A program made the position numbers and the translations under genes. From Chitinophaga pollutisoli (lineage in GTDB: Bacteria > Bacteroidota > Bacteroidia > Chitinophagales > Chitinophagaceae): a DNA stretch of 64,000 nucleotides. Under the pieces are notes generated by a model. The model was not told the origin of the DNA. It saw nothing but the letters and a program-made list of their open reading frames with translations, and searched no databases. The DNA lies in the NCBI RefSeq assembly GCF_038396755.1, contig NZ_CP149822.1:2542001-2606000 (forward strand). Direction: 5' to 3'. Shown piece after piece: positions 7,437 through 16,690 of this stretch; within the stretch, counting starts at the first letter, position 1; every line of letters begins with the position of its first letter.

Positions 7437-8891
7437 TTATCTTTCGTATTGCGGGATGCCAGGATTCATGGACAGTACACGCGGCGGAACGGGGAGGATG
7501 TACCGGTTGTCGTTCGGCGCAAGTGTCCAGGTTTCCGATTCGTGCTTATGCGTTACGGTTTTGGCGAAACGAGGATCCCTGTTGAGGCGTTTCAGATCAA
7601 TCAGTCTGCTGGCACCGATGAAGCGCAATTCGCGTCTGCGCTCATCGAGTACGATACGCAGTGCATCGTCTTTTGTAGCGGCGGAAACGGGCTGGTTGCC
7701 TTTAATGCGCATATTACGAAGGGTATTGAGATGCGCGAGCGCCTTGTTTTTATCGCCTATGCGGGCCTCGCACTCCGCGGCGATGAGAATCACTTCCGGC
7801 GAACTAAGGCCGGTATTGAATTCTATGTACGGCGCCCACAATTCCCTGCCGGGAAACTTCACAGATGAACCAGACCCGAATTTCGAACTGCCATGACAGA
7901 AAAACAACTGGAAGCGCATGTCTGTTGCTCCGGGAGCAAGATCAGTCGCATAGGTAGCGATCAGGTCGTCCGGTGCGTATACTTCTCCATGAATAGTACC
8001 ATTACTGGAGCTGCCCAGGCGAACCCAAACGCTTTCGGGATTGAGGTCTGCATTGGGGAACCCAGTACTGTCAGCCGGAAGGCAAACCCTGCCAAAAGTC
8101 GTTCCTTCAATATTGACATAGTTTTTATAATCGATCAAAGTCGCATTTCTTTTCAGGGCTTCGTTTGCATTCAGGAGTGCCTTTTCATAGTCACCCATAT
8201 AGAGGTACATGCGGCTGAGAAATGCAAAACCTACGCTTTTAAGGGGATGGAAATTATTGGGCACCTTCTCTGCCAGGTCGGGTGTGGCCATATCCAGGTC
8301 CTTCTTTATCTGATCGTAAACGGCGGCGACACTTACCCTTTCGTAAGGAACATTGATGTCTTCCGACAATACCATCGGTACACCATAATCCGTGGCAGCG
8401 GTAGCCGGATCATAATGCTTAGCGTACAGATTTACGAGCAACAAATATTCAAATGCCCTGCCGACAAGCGCTTCAGCGCGCACCCGGCGCTTCTCCTTAT
8501 CAGTTGCGTCTGTCACGTCCATGATATTGTTGATCACCGTGTTATAGACATAAATGTGTTGATAGGAGGGTTCCCATTGCGAATCCTGCGCTCCCATATC
8601 CATAATCTGACCGCCGTCGAAGCGGTACAGCCGTTGCTTGAATGCCGGGTAACGGTTGAATCCTGCCGATTTGCTCACGTCATTGGTAAGCCCGGCCTGC
8701 ACATCGTCTGTCAGATAATTCGGGTACGCGGAAACTGCGCGGGAAAGTGAAAGGTTATTCAGCAATTTCTCATAGTCACCGAATTTCTCCGGAATGGTAA
8801 ATCCTTTCGGTGTGATATCCAGGAATTTGTTGCAGGAGGCTAATACTAACACCGCCCCGGTAAATATGGATAATATAATTCGTTTCGTCAT
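7437..8891 (-). CDS. SusD/RagB-family substrate-binding outer membrane lipoprotein
   Basis: The 484-residue protein starts with a lipoprotein signal whose Cys lies in VLASCNKFLDITPKG, a typical SusD opening. TPR-rich helices follow. The C-terminal part has the SusD family signature: EVILIAAECEARIGDKNKAL (about 378-397), then LNTLRNMR and LDERRRELRFIG (about 430), followed by LIDLKRLNRDP. SusD caps the SusC channel and binds the substrate on the cell surface. The gene begins 12 bases after susC, so the two are translated from one message. The substrate cannot be told from sequence; the absence of glycoside hydrolases nearby argues weakly against a polysaccharide. Confidence 0.92.
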   Translation of the reverse strand: MTKRIILSIFTGAVLVLASCNKFLDITPKGFTIPEKFGDYEKLLNNLSLSRAVSAYPNYLTDDVQAGLTNDVSKSAGFNRYPAFKQRLYRFDGGQIMDMGAQDSQWEPSYQHIYVYNTVINNIMDVTDATDKEKRRVRAEALVGRAFEYLLLVNLYAKHYDPATAATDYGVPMVLSEDINVPYERVSVAAVYDQIKKDLDMATPDLAEKVPNNFHPLKSVGFAFLSRMYLYMGDYEKALLNANEALKRNATLIDYKNYVNIEGTTFGRVCLPADSTGFPNADLNPESVWVRLGSSSNGTIHGEVYAPDDLIATYATDLAPGATDMRFQLFFCHGSSKFGSGSSVKFPGRELWAPYIEFNTGLSSPEVILIAAECEARIGDKNKALAHLNTLRNMRIKGNQPVSAATKDDALRIVLDERRRELRFIGASRLIDLKRLNRDPRFAKTVTHKHESETWTLAPNDNRYILPVPPRVLSMNPGIPQYER

Positions 8892-8903
8892 TGTTACCAG
8901 CGT

Positions 8904-11900
8904 TTAAAGGTTAAGGTTAATTCCGAGCGTATAGCTAGGCGGTACGAGAATCCCTCTTGAAGCGCTTCCAAGCCCGCTTCCCGACCACACTTCAGGATCA
9001 AGTTTCTGGGAATTGGCGGACCATCTCCAAATATTCTGCATCTGGAAACTAATACGTAACGCCTTCATACTCGCTTTTTGCAGCAGCGCCGAAGGGAGGT
9101 TGTAGCTCAGCGTGACGTCGCGCAGTTTGATGTAGCTGGCGCTGGAAATATGTTTATCAGCGGCTTCGTATACCATCGTGAGGTTGGAAGACGGTTGTGA
9201 AATAAATGCAGGCGCCAAATCAGGGTTGGCCTCATCGCCCGGTTGCTTCCAATAATTCATCGCAAGGCGATCCATGTTCGTCGTGTAGTTCAGTTCCGGA
9301 AGTTTGGTGAGGAACGGCGCGACAACATCGCGCATCTTGTGTCCACCATAATACATGAACATCGCAAACAACTCGAAGTTTTTGAAACGGATATTATTTT
9401 GAAGTGAAGCGGAATAGGGCGGAACCGTCGTACCGGAATATACCAAATCGTCTACCTTCAACTGCGTGGCGTCCGCTACAATTTTCCCGTCTTTAGTAAA
9501 AGCTTGCGGGCGCCCTTTGTCATCCAAACCGGCATACCTGATGCTGTACAACGATTGCATGGGAATACCCAGTCTGTTCTGAGCCGAAACTAAATGGCTG
9601 CTAACATCGTTGGCGGAGATATAGAGATTCGTCAGTTCATTTTTGTTATAGTTGAAATTGAACGTGCTCGACCAACGGAAGTCTTTTGTCCGGATATTTA
9701 CGCTGGTCAGTGAAACATCCACCCCTCTATTGTACATCTCACCATAATTCACGAGAATGGTAGACCAGCCGATGGTGGGGTCAGATTGCAGATTCCCCAG
9801 CAGATCGTTTGACTTCTTATTATAGAAATCCATAGAACCGGTAAGCCGGCCATTGAGTACGTTAAAGTCAATCCCGAAGTTCACCACATTGGTTTTTTCC
9901 CAGCGGAGGCCGGAATTCGGGGGAGATGATACGGAGGACTGTAGCTCGTTCGTATAATAATGCGGATTGGTTTCGTCGCGCGTAATCATGTAAGGTCCGG
10001 CATCCTTGGCAATATTACCGTTCACACCATATGTTCCCCGAACGGCAAGGCGGTTTAGCCACGGCAGGTCATTCTCACTAACTACATACAAAAGGCCCGC
10101 CGACCAAAGCGGCCGATATTGGTATTTGGGATCTGTGCCAAAAAGGTTGCTCTGATCCATGCGGATGGAACCAGAGGCAGTCCATCTTCTTTTATAGGTG
10201 TAGGAGCCGTTGCCATAAAAAGAAACAAACCTGTTTTCCACTTCGGAAAATCCACGCTCTTTCCTGGTATAGGTGAAATTGTTAAAGACGGATTGTGTCT
10301 TCTGTAAAGGCCTGCCCAGTTTTGATTCATCGATAGGTTTATAAACCAGGGAGAATTCATCATAGCCATACTTGTAAATGTCCGTTCCGGTAGCCAGGAC
10401 GCGGCGGCGCTCCGTACCTGCGATAAAAGAGACTTCATGGTCGCGGCTGAAAATCTTGTTGAAATTCAACTGAGCGCGGAGGGTATAGGAATTGAGGGCC
10501 GTACGTTCTTCGCTGAATTGCCCACCGTTGGGGATCCACATGGTATCAATACCGCCGGTGCTGGTGGTGGCATCATTCACCATTGTTTTCACATAATTGG
10601 ATCCAGGGCGGTACAACTGGCTGCTCAGCCCTTCGGTCCGCTCGCTCTGGTAACGCACATCGAGCGAAAGCCCCTGCATCAGGCGGATGTTTCCACCCAC
10701 ATTAAGATTCAGGTAGTTGGATTTGTTGATGTAGTGCTGTTGGCTCACTTCATTCAACGGGAACATTGTTTCATCCAGCGAACCGCGTGCTATAAGCCGG
10801 TCGATTTCGAACTGGGATTTCTGGCCATACCATTGTGCAGGCGTACCATCCGCATTGCGAATCATGTAATAGCTGGCACGGCCGCCATTCAGGTTGCTGT
10901 ATCCGTTGAACCCGTTGTCATAGTCCGCACGGGTATGGCTTCCCAATACGCCCACATCCAACCGCAGCCATTTGTTCAGATTGAACATGTTCTTGAGATT
11001 ATAACCGAATCGGTCGTTCGATTGAATCTTCTCGTAAGGATTATTCCTTAAATAGTTTACAGAAAGGTTATAGCGGTGCTTTTCGGTACCGCCGGAAAGT
11101 GAAAGATTATGTTGTTGAACAAGGGCCATGTTACGCAGGAACTCATCCTTCACCTGGTCGTACCGGTCGAGGTGGCGATATGTATCCAACTCCTTTTCCA
11201 ACTCGGCATCGGTAAGTTTACCTGCCTTATGGGCATACATCAGCCGGTATACATCATTGATGAATTTCCGCTGGTCGAGACCAGCAGGATCATTTGACCA
11301 ATATTGAAAAACATCCCGCTGAAAATTCACCAACTCAGCGCTGGACATCCGGTTCATGTAGCTCCTGTCCGGCAACGGCGTTACTCTGAACGAGTTAGTA
11401 TAATTTACCGACAGCGGGCCGGGTTTACCATTTTTTGTAACGATAACGATAACACCATTTGCCGCCCGAGCTCCGTAAATTGATGCGGCGGATGCATCTT
11501 TCAACATCGTCACAGAAGATACATCGTTCGGATTGATTACATTGATATTTCCCTCAAACGGCATTCCGTCAACTACATACAAGGGCGCTTTCTCGGCGCG
11601 GATAGTAGATACCCCACGGATCTGCGCATTTCCCTTGTAGTAGGTGAAACCCGCCGCCAAACCTTCCAGCCTTTCTGTCAGGTTGGTCTGCATTTTGTTC
11701 TCCAGGTCTTTGGCGCCGATATTTGAAAACGATCCTGCCGCACGTTCTTTCGACAATGTCGCGTAGCCAGTGCTCACGATGGAAACACCCTGCAGGCGCG
11801 AAGGCAGCTGTTCCAGTTTGATGTTGAGCGTCGTCTCCGGCCCTACCTTCACTTCCTTCTCGCTAAACCCTACATACCGGATCACCAGCACATCTCCCGC

Positions 11901-12380
11901 GTCAGCGGAAATCACGAACTTACCAACGGCGTCAGACACCGCGGTGCGTTTAGTGCCCTTGATCTGGATGGAAGCCCCCGGCAGCGGAGTGCCTTCGTTA
12001 TCTGTAACTGTCCCCCCGATTTCCAGCACCACGGGCTTCAAAGCTTCCATGGTGGCGGGAGGAGCATAGGCAACCGGCTTCCGCTTCACGATTACCACTT
12101 TTTCTACAATCGAATAGGTAAGCGGCTGGTCACGGAAAGCAGCGCGCAGCGCAGTGGGCATATCCGCCCCGTTCAGTTCAAGATTCACTGCCTCCAGCTG
12201 GTGGACGTCCTCCCGCGAATACAGGAAGGAATACCCCGTTTGCTTTTCCAGCATATTGAAAAGCCTGCCGAGCGATACTTTCTTTACGGAAAGAGAGACA
12301 GACTGGCCGTAAGTTCCGGCGCTGACCGTAATACACGCCGTCAGCATAAACACAGCGGTTAGTTTCATAATCTTCCACAT
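8904..12380 (-). CDS. SusC/RagA-family TonB-linked outer membrane transporter with STN domain
   Basis: From the ATG at 12380 (MWKIMKLTAVFMLTAC) the product is 1158 residues; the open frame reaches 12470 and other ATGs at 12398 and 12368 are possible. Order of domains: signal peptide; STN domain (about 30-90, with LFNMLEKQTGYSFLYS); carboxypeptidase-like beta sandwich (GTVTDNEGTPLPGASIQIKG, about 120-200); TonB-dependent plug with the Bacteroidota signature ASAASIYGARAANGVIVI (about 300); then a 22-stranded barrel to the C-terminal aromatic-rich end (YTLGINLNL). The STN domain marks a receptor that signals to FecR as well as transporting substrate. The partners are the fecR gene upstream (12609) and susD downstream (8891). 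Confidence 0.93.
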   Translation of the reverse strand: MWKIMKLTAVFMLTACITVSAGTYGQSVSLSVKKVSLGRLFNMLEKQTGYSFLYSREDVHQLEAVNLELNGADMPTALRAAFRDQPLTYSIVEKVVIVKRKPVAYAPPATMEALKPVVLEIGGTVTDNEGTPLPGASIQIKGTKRTAVSDAVGKFVISADAGDVLVIRYVGFSEKEVKVGPETTLNIKLEQLPSRLQGVSIVSTGYATLSKERAAGSFSNIGAKDLENKMQTNLTERLEGLAAGFTYYKGNAQIRGVSTIRAEKAPLYVVDGMPFEGNINVINPNDVSSVTMLKDASAASIYGARAANGVIVIVTKNGKPGPLSVNYTNSFRVTPLPDRSYMNRMSSAELVNFQRDVFQYWSNDPAGLDQRKFINDVYRLMYAHKAGKLTDAELEKELDTYRHLDRYDQVKDEFLRNMALVQQHNLSLSGGTEKHRYNLSVNYLRNNPYEKIQSNDRFGYNLKNMFNLNKWLRLDVGVLGSHTRADYDNGFNGYSNLNGGRASYYMIRNADGTPAQWYGQKSQFEIDRLIARGSLDETMFPLNEVSQQHYINKSNYLNLNVGGNIRLMQGLSLDVRYQSERTEGLSSQLYRPGSNYVKTMVNDATTSTGGIDTMWIPNGGQFSEERTALNSYTLRAQLNFNKIFSRDHEVSFIAGTERRRVLATGTDIYKYGYDEFSLVYKPIDESKLGRPLQKTQSVFNNFTYTRKERGFSEVENRFVSFYGNGSYTYKRRWTASGSIRMDQSNLFGTDPKYQYRPLWSAGLLYVVSENDLPWLNRLAVRGTYGVNGNIAKDAGPYMITRDETNPHYYTNELQSSVSSPPNSGLRWEKTNVVNFGIDFNVLNGRLTGSMDFYNKKSNDLLGNLQSDPTIGWSTILVNYGEMYNRGVDVSLTSVNIRTKDFRWSSTFNFNYNKNELTNLYISANDVSSHLVSAQNRLGIPMQSLYSIRYAGLDDKGRPQAFTKDGKIVADATQLKVDDLVYSGTTVPPYSASLQNNIRFKNFELFAMFMYYGGHKMRDVVAPFLTKLPELNYTTNMDRLAMNYWKQPGDEANPDLAPAFISQPSSNLTMVYEAADKHISSASYIKLRDVTLSYNLPSALLQKASMKALRISFQMQNIWRWSANSQKLDPEVWSGSGLGSASRGILVPPSYTLGINLNL

Positions 12381-12556
12381 TTTGCTCCCGGGTAGCATCA
12401 GACGGGAGGTGGTACAATCTGGAGGGTACGGATTACCCTGCCGGTGTTGGCACCTGGCTTTTAAAATCATACATTTGATTTTGGGTGATAAATAAATTTT
12501 CTCTCAACGGAACATTTGTTGCGCCCTGGCAACCGGAGCTGGTACCTCCTGTTGCC

Positions 12557-12590
12557 GGATCCCGGCCGCAAAGCCGGGATTTTTTTGGCT
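12557..12590 (+). terminator. Hairpin with T-run, oriented against the fecR-susC operon
   Basis: Arms ATCCCGGC and GCCGGGAT surround a six-base loop and are followed on the plus strand by seven Ts. It sits in the fecR to susC gap. For the minus-strand operon the hairpin lacks a T-run and is preceded by an A-run, so it would act as a terminator only for antisense reading, or as an mRNA-stabilising or processing hairpin. Confidence 0.5.
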
Positions 12591-12608
12591 ATAACGGTCT
12601 CATGTTTC

Positions 12609-13736
12609 TTACGGTTTTACGATAATCTTATTCCCTTCGATCATAAATTTCACACGCCCGGTCATTTCCAACATTTCCAACAAGCGCGATACCGGCAAGT
12701 TGCGGGGCAGCGTGCCCACAAAATGATGCGTCACCTCTCCTTCATACACCACTTCGGCCCCATACCAACGTTCCACCTGGCGCATCACTTCGGTGATGGG
12801 CGCTTCGTGGAAGCTGAACTTCCCGTCTTTCCAGGCGGTAACGGCACCCATATCTACTCCCGACGCCACCCTGATTTGCCCGTCGGGCATGAGGCTGGAT
12901 TGATCGCCGGGCGCCAGGATACGGCTCTGCCCGTCTTTCCCCACACGTACCGCTCCTTCCAGGAGAGTCGTACGAATGGAGGGCTCGTTGTCGTATGCGT
13001 TTATGTTGAAATGCGTTCCCAGAACATCCACCGTCATGCCTTTGGCGATGACGCGGAAAGGACGCGCGGCGTCTTTGCTGACTTCGAGATATGCTTCCCC
13101 TTTCAGCTCCACCATTCGCTCCAGACCGGTAAAAACGGTCGGAAAGCGCAAGGAAGAGCCCGCATTGAGCCATACCTTGCTGCCGTCGGGCAGGGTGAGG
13201 CGGAACTGGCCGCCTGCAGGCGTGGAAAGGGTATTGTAGACCGGCTTTTCAGTTGCGCCGAACGACTGGTATTCCAGCACGCCGGCAGCAGTCTGGAGCA
13301 CGGCGGCACCGCCCTGGCGGGCGATGGTTTCGTGGCTTTCGTTACCCAGGGCGATGACGGAACCGTCGGCCAGGGTGAGCGTGGCCTTGTCCACACCGGG
13401 ATCGAGATCGTTTTTGAAACGTTCCTCCCGGGCGAGGTGCCCGGCAGGCACGGCGGAAGGCCGTAGCAGGAAGAAAGCGGCTCCCGCGGCCAGCACCACA
13501 GCGGCCGCCGCGGCATACCACCAGTATAACCGGCGGGGAGCGGATTTTTGATGAATGGAACGCATGATACGGGCATACATCAGCATCTCCAGGCTGCTTG
13601 CCTCCTCAGGCGACAATTCCTCACGGGGCTGCTGTTCCAGGCGTTCGCAATACGCGTCCACCAGGCGCTTTTCCGCATCAGATGCCGAACCATCCCGGTA
13701 GCGGTCTGCCAGTAAAATAAATGTATGCTTGTCCAT
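12609..13736 (-). CDS. FecR-family anti-sigma factor of transport locus 1
   Basis: The 375-residue protein has the expected layout. The N-terminal cytoplasmic part (1-75) is followed by a transmembrane helix after RRLYWWYAAAAAVVLAAGAA (about 72-92). The FecR domain (about 150-260) contains VWLNAGSSLRFP and LGTHFNINAY. A C-terminal DUF4974-like domain follows (about 300-375, with VERWYGAEVVYEG). It should transmit the state of the STN-bearing SusC just downstream to an ECF sigma factor. No sigma gene precedes it; the gene upstream is the divergent DUF1905/YdeI-like gene, 91 bases away. The sigma gene at 5340-5927 is the best candidate partner. Confidence 0.92.
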   Translation of the reverse strand: MDKHTFILLADRYRDGSASDAEKRLVDAYCERLEQQPREELSPEEASSLEMLMYARIMRSIHQKSAPRRLYWWYAAAAAVVLAAGAAFFLLRPSAVPAGHLAREERFKNDLDPGVDKATLTLADGSVIALGNESHETIARQGGAAVLQTAAGVLEYQSFGATEKPVYNTLSTPAGGQFRLTLPDGSKVWLNAGSSLRFPTVFTGLERMVELKGEAYLEVSKDAARPFRVIAKGMTVDVLGTHFNINAYDNEPSIRTTLLEGAVRVGKDGQSRILAPGDQSSLMPDGQIRVASGVDMGAVTAWKDGKFSFHEAPITEVMRQVERWYGAEVVYEGEVTHHFVGTLPRNLPVSRLLEMLEMTGRVKFMIEGNKIIVKP

Positions 13737-13827
13737 AACCTTGTACTTATATGTACTGGAATCGGACCTCCCCCTACACCTCCGGCCCTATTTTTTTCGT
13801 GTAACTTTAAAATTCAATCCTATCGCC

Positions 13828-14295
13828 ATGACAGTCACCCCGCTTATCGCCAGCCACTACGTCCTGGAACGCTTCCAGGCTAAGGGCGGATGGACTTACG
13901 CCTACATCCCCGAAATCGCCCCTGATTCCGGCGTGGCCTTCGGATGGATCCGGGTAACGGGCACCATCGACGGAATAGACCTCGGCCTGACCCGCCTGAT
14001 GCCCATGGGCCAGGGACGCCTTTTCCTTCCCATAAAAGCCGCATTGCGTAAAAAACTCTGTAAAAAAGAGGGTGACCGCGTGTATATCGTTCTATTCCGC
14101 GATACCACCGCCGTGAGCATCCCGGAAACCTTGCAGGCGTGCCTTGACGATGAGCCCGCGGCGCTCGAAGCCTTTCTCGCACTGCCGGAAAGCCGGCAAA
14201 AAACGATTATAACGGCCGTCAACGCCGCTACCAGTCCTGCCCATCAAACGAAAAAGATTGTAGAAACACTGGAAAGCCTCCTGAAGCAACAATAG
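13828..14295 (+). CDS. DUF1905 / YdeI-like (OmpD-associated) protein
   Basis: The product has 155 residues from the ATG at 13828; an upstream ATG at 13729 overlaps the fecR start and adds residues unlike the family. Residues 8-90 match the DUF1905 beta-barrel fold: FGWIRVTGTIDG, then LFLPIKAALRKKL and GDRVYIVLFRD. The C-terminal part (about 100-155) resembles the YdeI helical module, with EALEAFLALPES-like spacing and TKKIVETLESLLK. The family is widespread in Bacteroidota; members are small cytoplasmic proteins without a proven activity. The gene stands alone, divergent from fecR. Confidence 0.75.
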   Translation: MTVTPLIASHYVLERFQAKGGWTYAYIPEIAPDSGVAFGWIRVTGTIDGIDLGLTRLMPMGQGRLFLPIKAALRKKLCKKEGDRVYIVLFRDTTAVSIPETLQACLDDEPAALEAFLALPESRQKTIITAVNAATSPAHQTKKIVETLESLLKQQ

Positions 14296-14421
14296 GCCCC
14301 GGCGGTCAACAGATTGCAGTCCGGATGCCACACTGCCGCTGTTCCCTGATATTTCCGGAGGGGTACGGGCAGGGAGGCACCGTATTTGTAATGTTGAAGG
14401 GGACCACCAAATATTTTCCGT

Positions 14422-15033
14422 ATGAAAAACCTGTCCATCACGCTGTTGTTCTGCGCCGCCGTTGCATCCTGCGGCCAGCCGGAGCCGAAACAAACGAGCC
14501 AAACGGCCGTTCCGCCCGCAGAAGACACGATTGCACAGATGCCCGGCGGCGGCCCCAGACCGCAAAGTAGCACCAATGAACAGCTGTTCCGCACCTCCCT
14601 GACCGCCTTCCGCACCGCCGCCACCGCCGGCGACGGGGAAACAATCCAAAAAATGATGCGCTTCCCCCTGCAAACGGCGCCCAAATGGAGCGACGACGAC
14701 CTTCGTTCAACATCGCCGGACACATCCGCCGGCCGGATCACAGAAAAGCAATTCTCGCGATACCGCGATAAGATACTTACGCCAGAAGTAAAGGCTGCGC
14801 TGGAAAAAGAAAACGGGGAAGAAGTCCGTGAGATTGCCGTGGGTTCGGAAGATGACTATTACCGCCGCCTGCGCCCCGGGCTGGACAGCTCGGCGCCCCT
14901 GTACGAGGTGTACCATCAATATCCCCAACCCAACGGGAACGGCGAGCATTATTTCGCCTTCATCTTCGGCAAAGTGGGAACGGAATACAAAGTAACGGGC
15001 TTCTATGCGAAGGAGCCGGTGAAGGATAAATAG
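14422..15033 (+). CDS. Uncharacterised lipoprotein
   Basis: The 203-residue product starts with a lipoprotein signal, LLFCAAVASC, with Cys at about 17. A Pro/Gln/Thr-rich linker follows (about 18-55). The remaining 150 residues form a mixed alpha/beta domain, containing FRTAATAGDGETIQKMMRFPL, DSSAPLYEVYHQYPQ and a C-terminal beta strand YFAFIFGKVGTEYKVTGFY. The pattern of a helix with a partly emptied pocket and a final sheet resembles NTF2-like or DUF3828-like envelope domains, but this is a guess. It is followed by the tRNA pair on the opposite strand, with a shared bidirectional terminator at 15091. Confidence 0.65.
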   Translation: MKNLSITLLFCAAVASCGQPEPKQTSQTAVPPAEDTIAQMPGGGPRPQSSTNEQLFRTSLTAFRTAATAGDGETIQKMMRFPLQTAPKWSDDDLRSTSPDTSAGRITEKQFSRYRDKILTPEVKAALEKENGEEVREIAVGSEDDYYRRLRPGLDSSAPLYEVYHQYPQPNGNGEHYFAFIFGKVGTEYKVTGFYAKEPVKDK

Positions 15034-15085
15034 GCGCCGGTACTCACGCCGAGCACCATACGAGGGAACCCATCAGATTCCAAAC

Positions 15086-15115
15086 AAAAAAACCTGCCAA
15101 ATGGCAGGTTTAAAA
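15086..15115. terminator. Bidirectional intrinsic terminator
   Basis: Arms AACCTGCC and GGCAGGTT surround a four-base loop, with an A-run to the left and TTTAAAA to the right. It ends the plus-strand lipoprotein gene and, read the other way, the minus-strand tRNA transcript. Confidence 0.75.
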
Positions 15116-15149
15116 TCTTATGAATTCGGGAAAATCAAATTCAAACTTG

Positions 15150-15224
15150 TCGGGATGGCAAGATTCGAACTTGCGACCTCCTGGTCCCAAACCAGGCGCG
15201 ATAACCGGGCTACGCTACATCCCG
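15150..15224 (-). tRNA. tRNA-Pro (anticodon TGG)
   Basis: This is a 75-base cloverleaf. The acceptor stem pairs CGGGATG with CATCCCG and has an A discriminator. The anticodon stem CCTGG and CCAGG encloses the loop TTTGGGA with anticodon TGG. The T arm has GTTCGAATC. CCA is not encoded. It lies 39 bases after tRNA-Ser on the same strand. Confidence 0.95.
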
Positions 15225-15263
15225 AGCCTTCAAACACTCTCCAGTTAAACCTGGCGGAGTCTG

Positions 15264-15352
15264 CGGTGAGGGAGGGATTCGAACCCTCGGTACAGTTTGA
15301 CCCGTACGCCGGTTTAGCAAACCGGTCCTTTCGGCCTCTCAGGCACCTCACC
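15264..15352 (-). tRNA. tRNA-Ser (anticodon GCT)
   Basis: This is an 89-base class II tRNA. The acceptor stem pairs GGTGAGG with CCTCACC and has a G discriminator. The anticodon stem CCGGT and ACCGG encloses TTGCTAA with anticodon GCT. A long variable arm (GTAC ... GTAC type) precedes a T arm with GGTTCGAATCC. CCA is not encoded. Confidence 0.95.
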
Positions 15353-15369
15353 ATCCCCTTGCGGGGTTG

Positions 15370-15400
15370 CAAAAATAGGAATTATTTAGAATTTTCCAAA
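15370..15400 (-). promoter_or_regulatory. Bacteroidetes-type promoter of the tRNA-Ser/tRNA-Pro unit
   Basis: On the minus strand TATTTTTG matches the TAnnTTTG -7 box. A TTTG -33 element lies about 19 bases further upstream. The -7 box is 18 bases from the tRNA-Ser 5' end. Confidence 0.6.
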
Positions 15401-15504
15401 CTGGGAATGAATTAAGATTAAAAATATTCCCCTAACCCTCGCGGACCCGCCGCAACGCTCCTTCAAACGGATCAAAACCTATCTTTTTATTATGTGTAGA
15501 AAGG

Positions 15505-15553
15505 CAGGCCGGCTGGCTTTCGCCTTGCGGAAAATCACCCGCCAGCCCGCCGT
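15505..15553 (-). terminator. Long inverted repeat after the TlpA gene
   Basis: Arms GGCGGGCTGGC and GCCAGCCGGCC (one mismatch) flank a loop of about 20 bases. They are followed on the minus strand by TGCCTTTCT. It is a likely terminator for locus 2. Confidence 0.45.
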
Positions 15554-15560
15554 ATAGCGT

Positions 15561-16676
15561 TCAATGCAGGATTTCCGCAAGCTTGCCGGCCAGCTCCTCC
15601 CCGCGCAGGTTCTTCGCCACGATCTTACCTTTCGGGTCGATCAGGAAATTCTGCGGAATCGCCTGTACATGATAAATGTCCGACGCCTTCTGTTCGTCGA
15701 GGTCGATGAGCTGTTTCCAGGTGAGGCCGTCGTCTTTGATAGCCTTGAGCCATGCGCCGCGCAGCTGTTCATTGTCGAGCGAAACGCCCAGCACCGTGAA
15801 GTTCTTCGATTTATAATCGCTGTAAGCCTTTACTACCGCGGGATTCTCGGCACGGCAGGGCTTACACCACGACGCCCAGAAATCCAACAGTACATACTGG
15901 CCGCGGTAATCCGACAGCCTGACAGGCTTGCCGGCCACATCTTTCTGCACAAAATCCGGCGCCTGCGCGCCGATCTCAATACGCTTCAGCCGGGTGATGG
16001 TTTCAGCGTATATCTTGCCTTTGCCGGTAGCTTTCACTTTTTTGGAAAGCTTTTTATACAAGGGTTCCAGCACGCCCGCCTCGGGGAACAGGCCGCCGTA
16101 GGAATCCAGGAGGTCGAGGCTCACCACCGTGTTCGGATGTTTATCGATGAACGCGGCGAAGATGGCTTTCCGCGCATCCGTCAGCGAATCGTCGAACGAT
16201 ACCCGTTGTTGTTTCACGGATTCGGTTTGTTTTTCCTCTTTCGTCAGCGCCGCATATGCCGCCGAAGCTTCCTTATCCCGCTGCACGAGCGGCGCCATCA
16301 ACTGCTGCAATTCTGCATAATAACGGTTATCCTTGCCGCCTTCCACTTTCGCGCCGGCCAGCTTGTTTTCGCCGGTCACCGTAATGGTGGCGTTTTCCAG
16401 ATATACTGTCAGGTAGTCGTAGCCGCCCGCGAGTTGCGAAGTCAGCGTCGCGGAAACGGGATCCGTCACTTTCCCGTTCAGTTCAAAAACACCGGCTTTC
16501 ACTTCCGCTGAATCCCGTACATACGTTTTTCCCGAGCGGTAACCGAGGTACACTTTGGATGCCGTCATCCCATCTATCTTTCCCTTTATTGTATACGACA
16601 CGCCCTGCTGGGCCATGGCTGCCACCGGCGCCGCCAACATCGTTAATGCTAATATGCTTTTCAGGTATTGTTTCAT
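15561..16676 (-). CDS. TlpA-like thiol-disulfide oxidoreductase with DUF4369 domain
   Basis: The 371-residue protein has a signal peptide ending near AMAQ (about 23). Residues 26-125 match DUF4369 (TIKGKIDGMTASKVYLGYRS). A helical linker follows, then an AhpC/TSA-Redoxin domain (about 235-371) with LDFWASWCKPC (Cys271, Cys274) and the cis-proline of AIPQNFLIDP at about 341. Such proteins reduce disulfides in the periplasm, classically in cytochrome c maturation, but in this phylum many follow SusD genes. It starts 14 bases after susD and is surely part of that operon. Locus 1 also ends in a thioredoxin-fold gene of a different architecture. Confidence 0.9.
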   Translation of the reverse strand: MKQYLKSILALTMLAAPVAAMAQQGVSYTIKGKIDGMTASKVYLGYRSGKTYVRDSAEVKAGVFELNGKVTDPVSATLTSQLAGGYDYLTVYLENATITVTGENKLAGAKVEGGKDNRYYAELQQLMAPLVQRDKEASAAYAALTKEEKQTESVKQQRVSFDDSLTDARKAIFAAFIDKHPNTVVSLDLLDSYGGLFPEAGVLEPLYKKLSKKVKATGKGKIYAETITRLKRIEIGAQAPDFVQKDVAGKPVRLSDYRGQYVLLDFWASWCKPCRAENPAVVKAYSDYKSKNFTVLGVSLDNEQLRGAWLKAIKDDGLTWKQLIDLDEQKASDIYHVQAIPQNFLIDPKGKIVAKNLRGEELAGKLAEILH

Positions 16677-16690
16677 GGTGCGTTGCGTTA

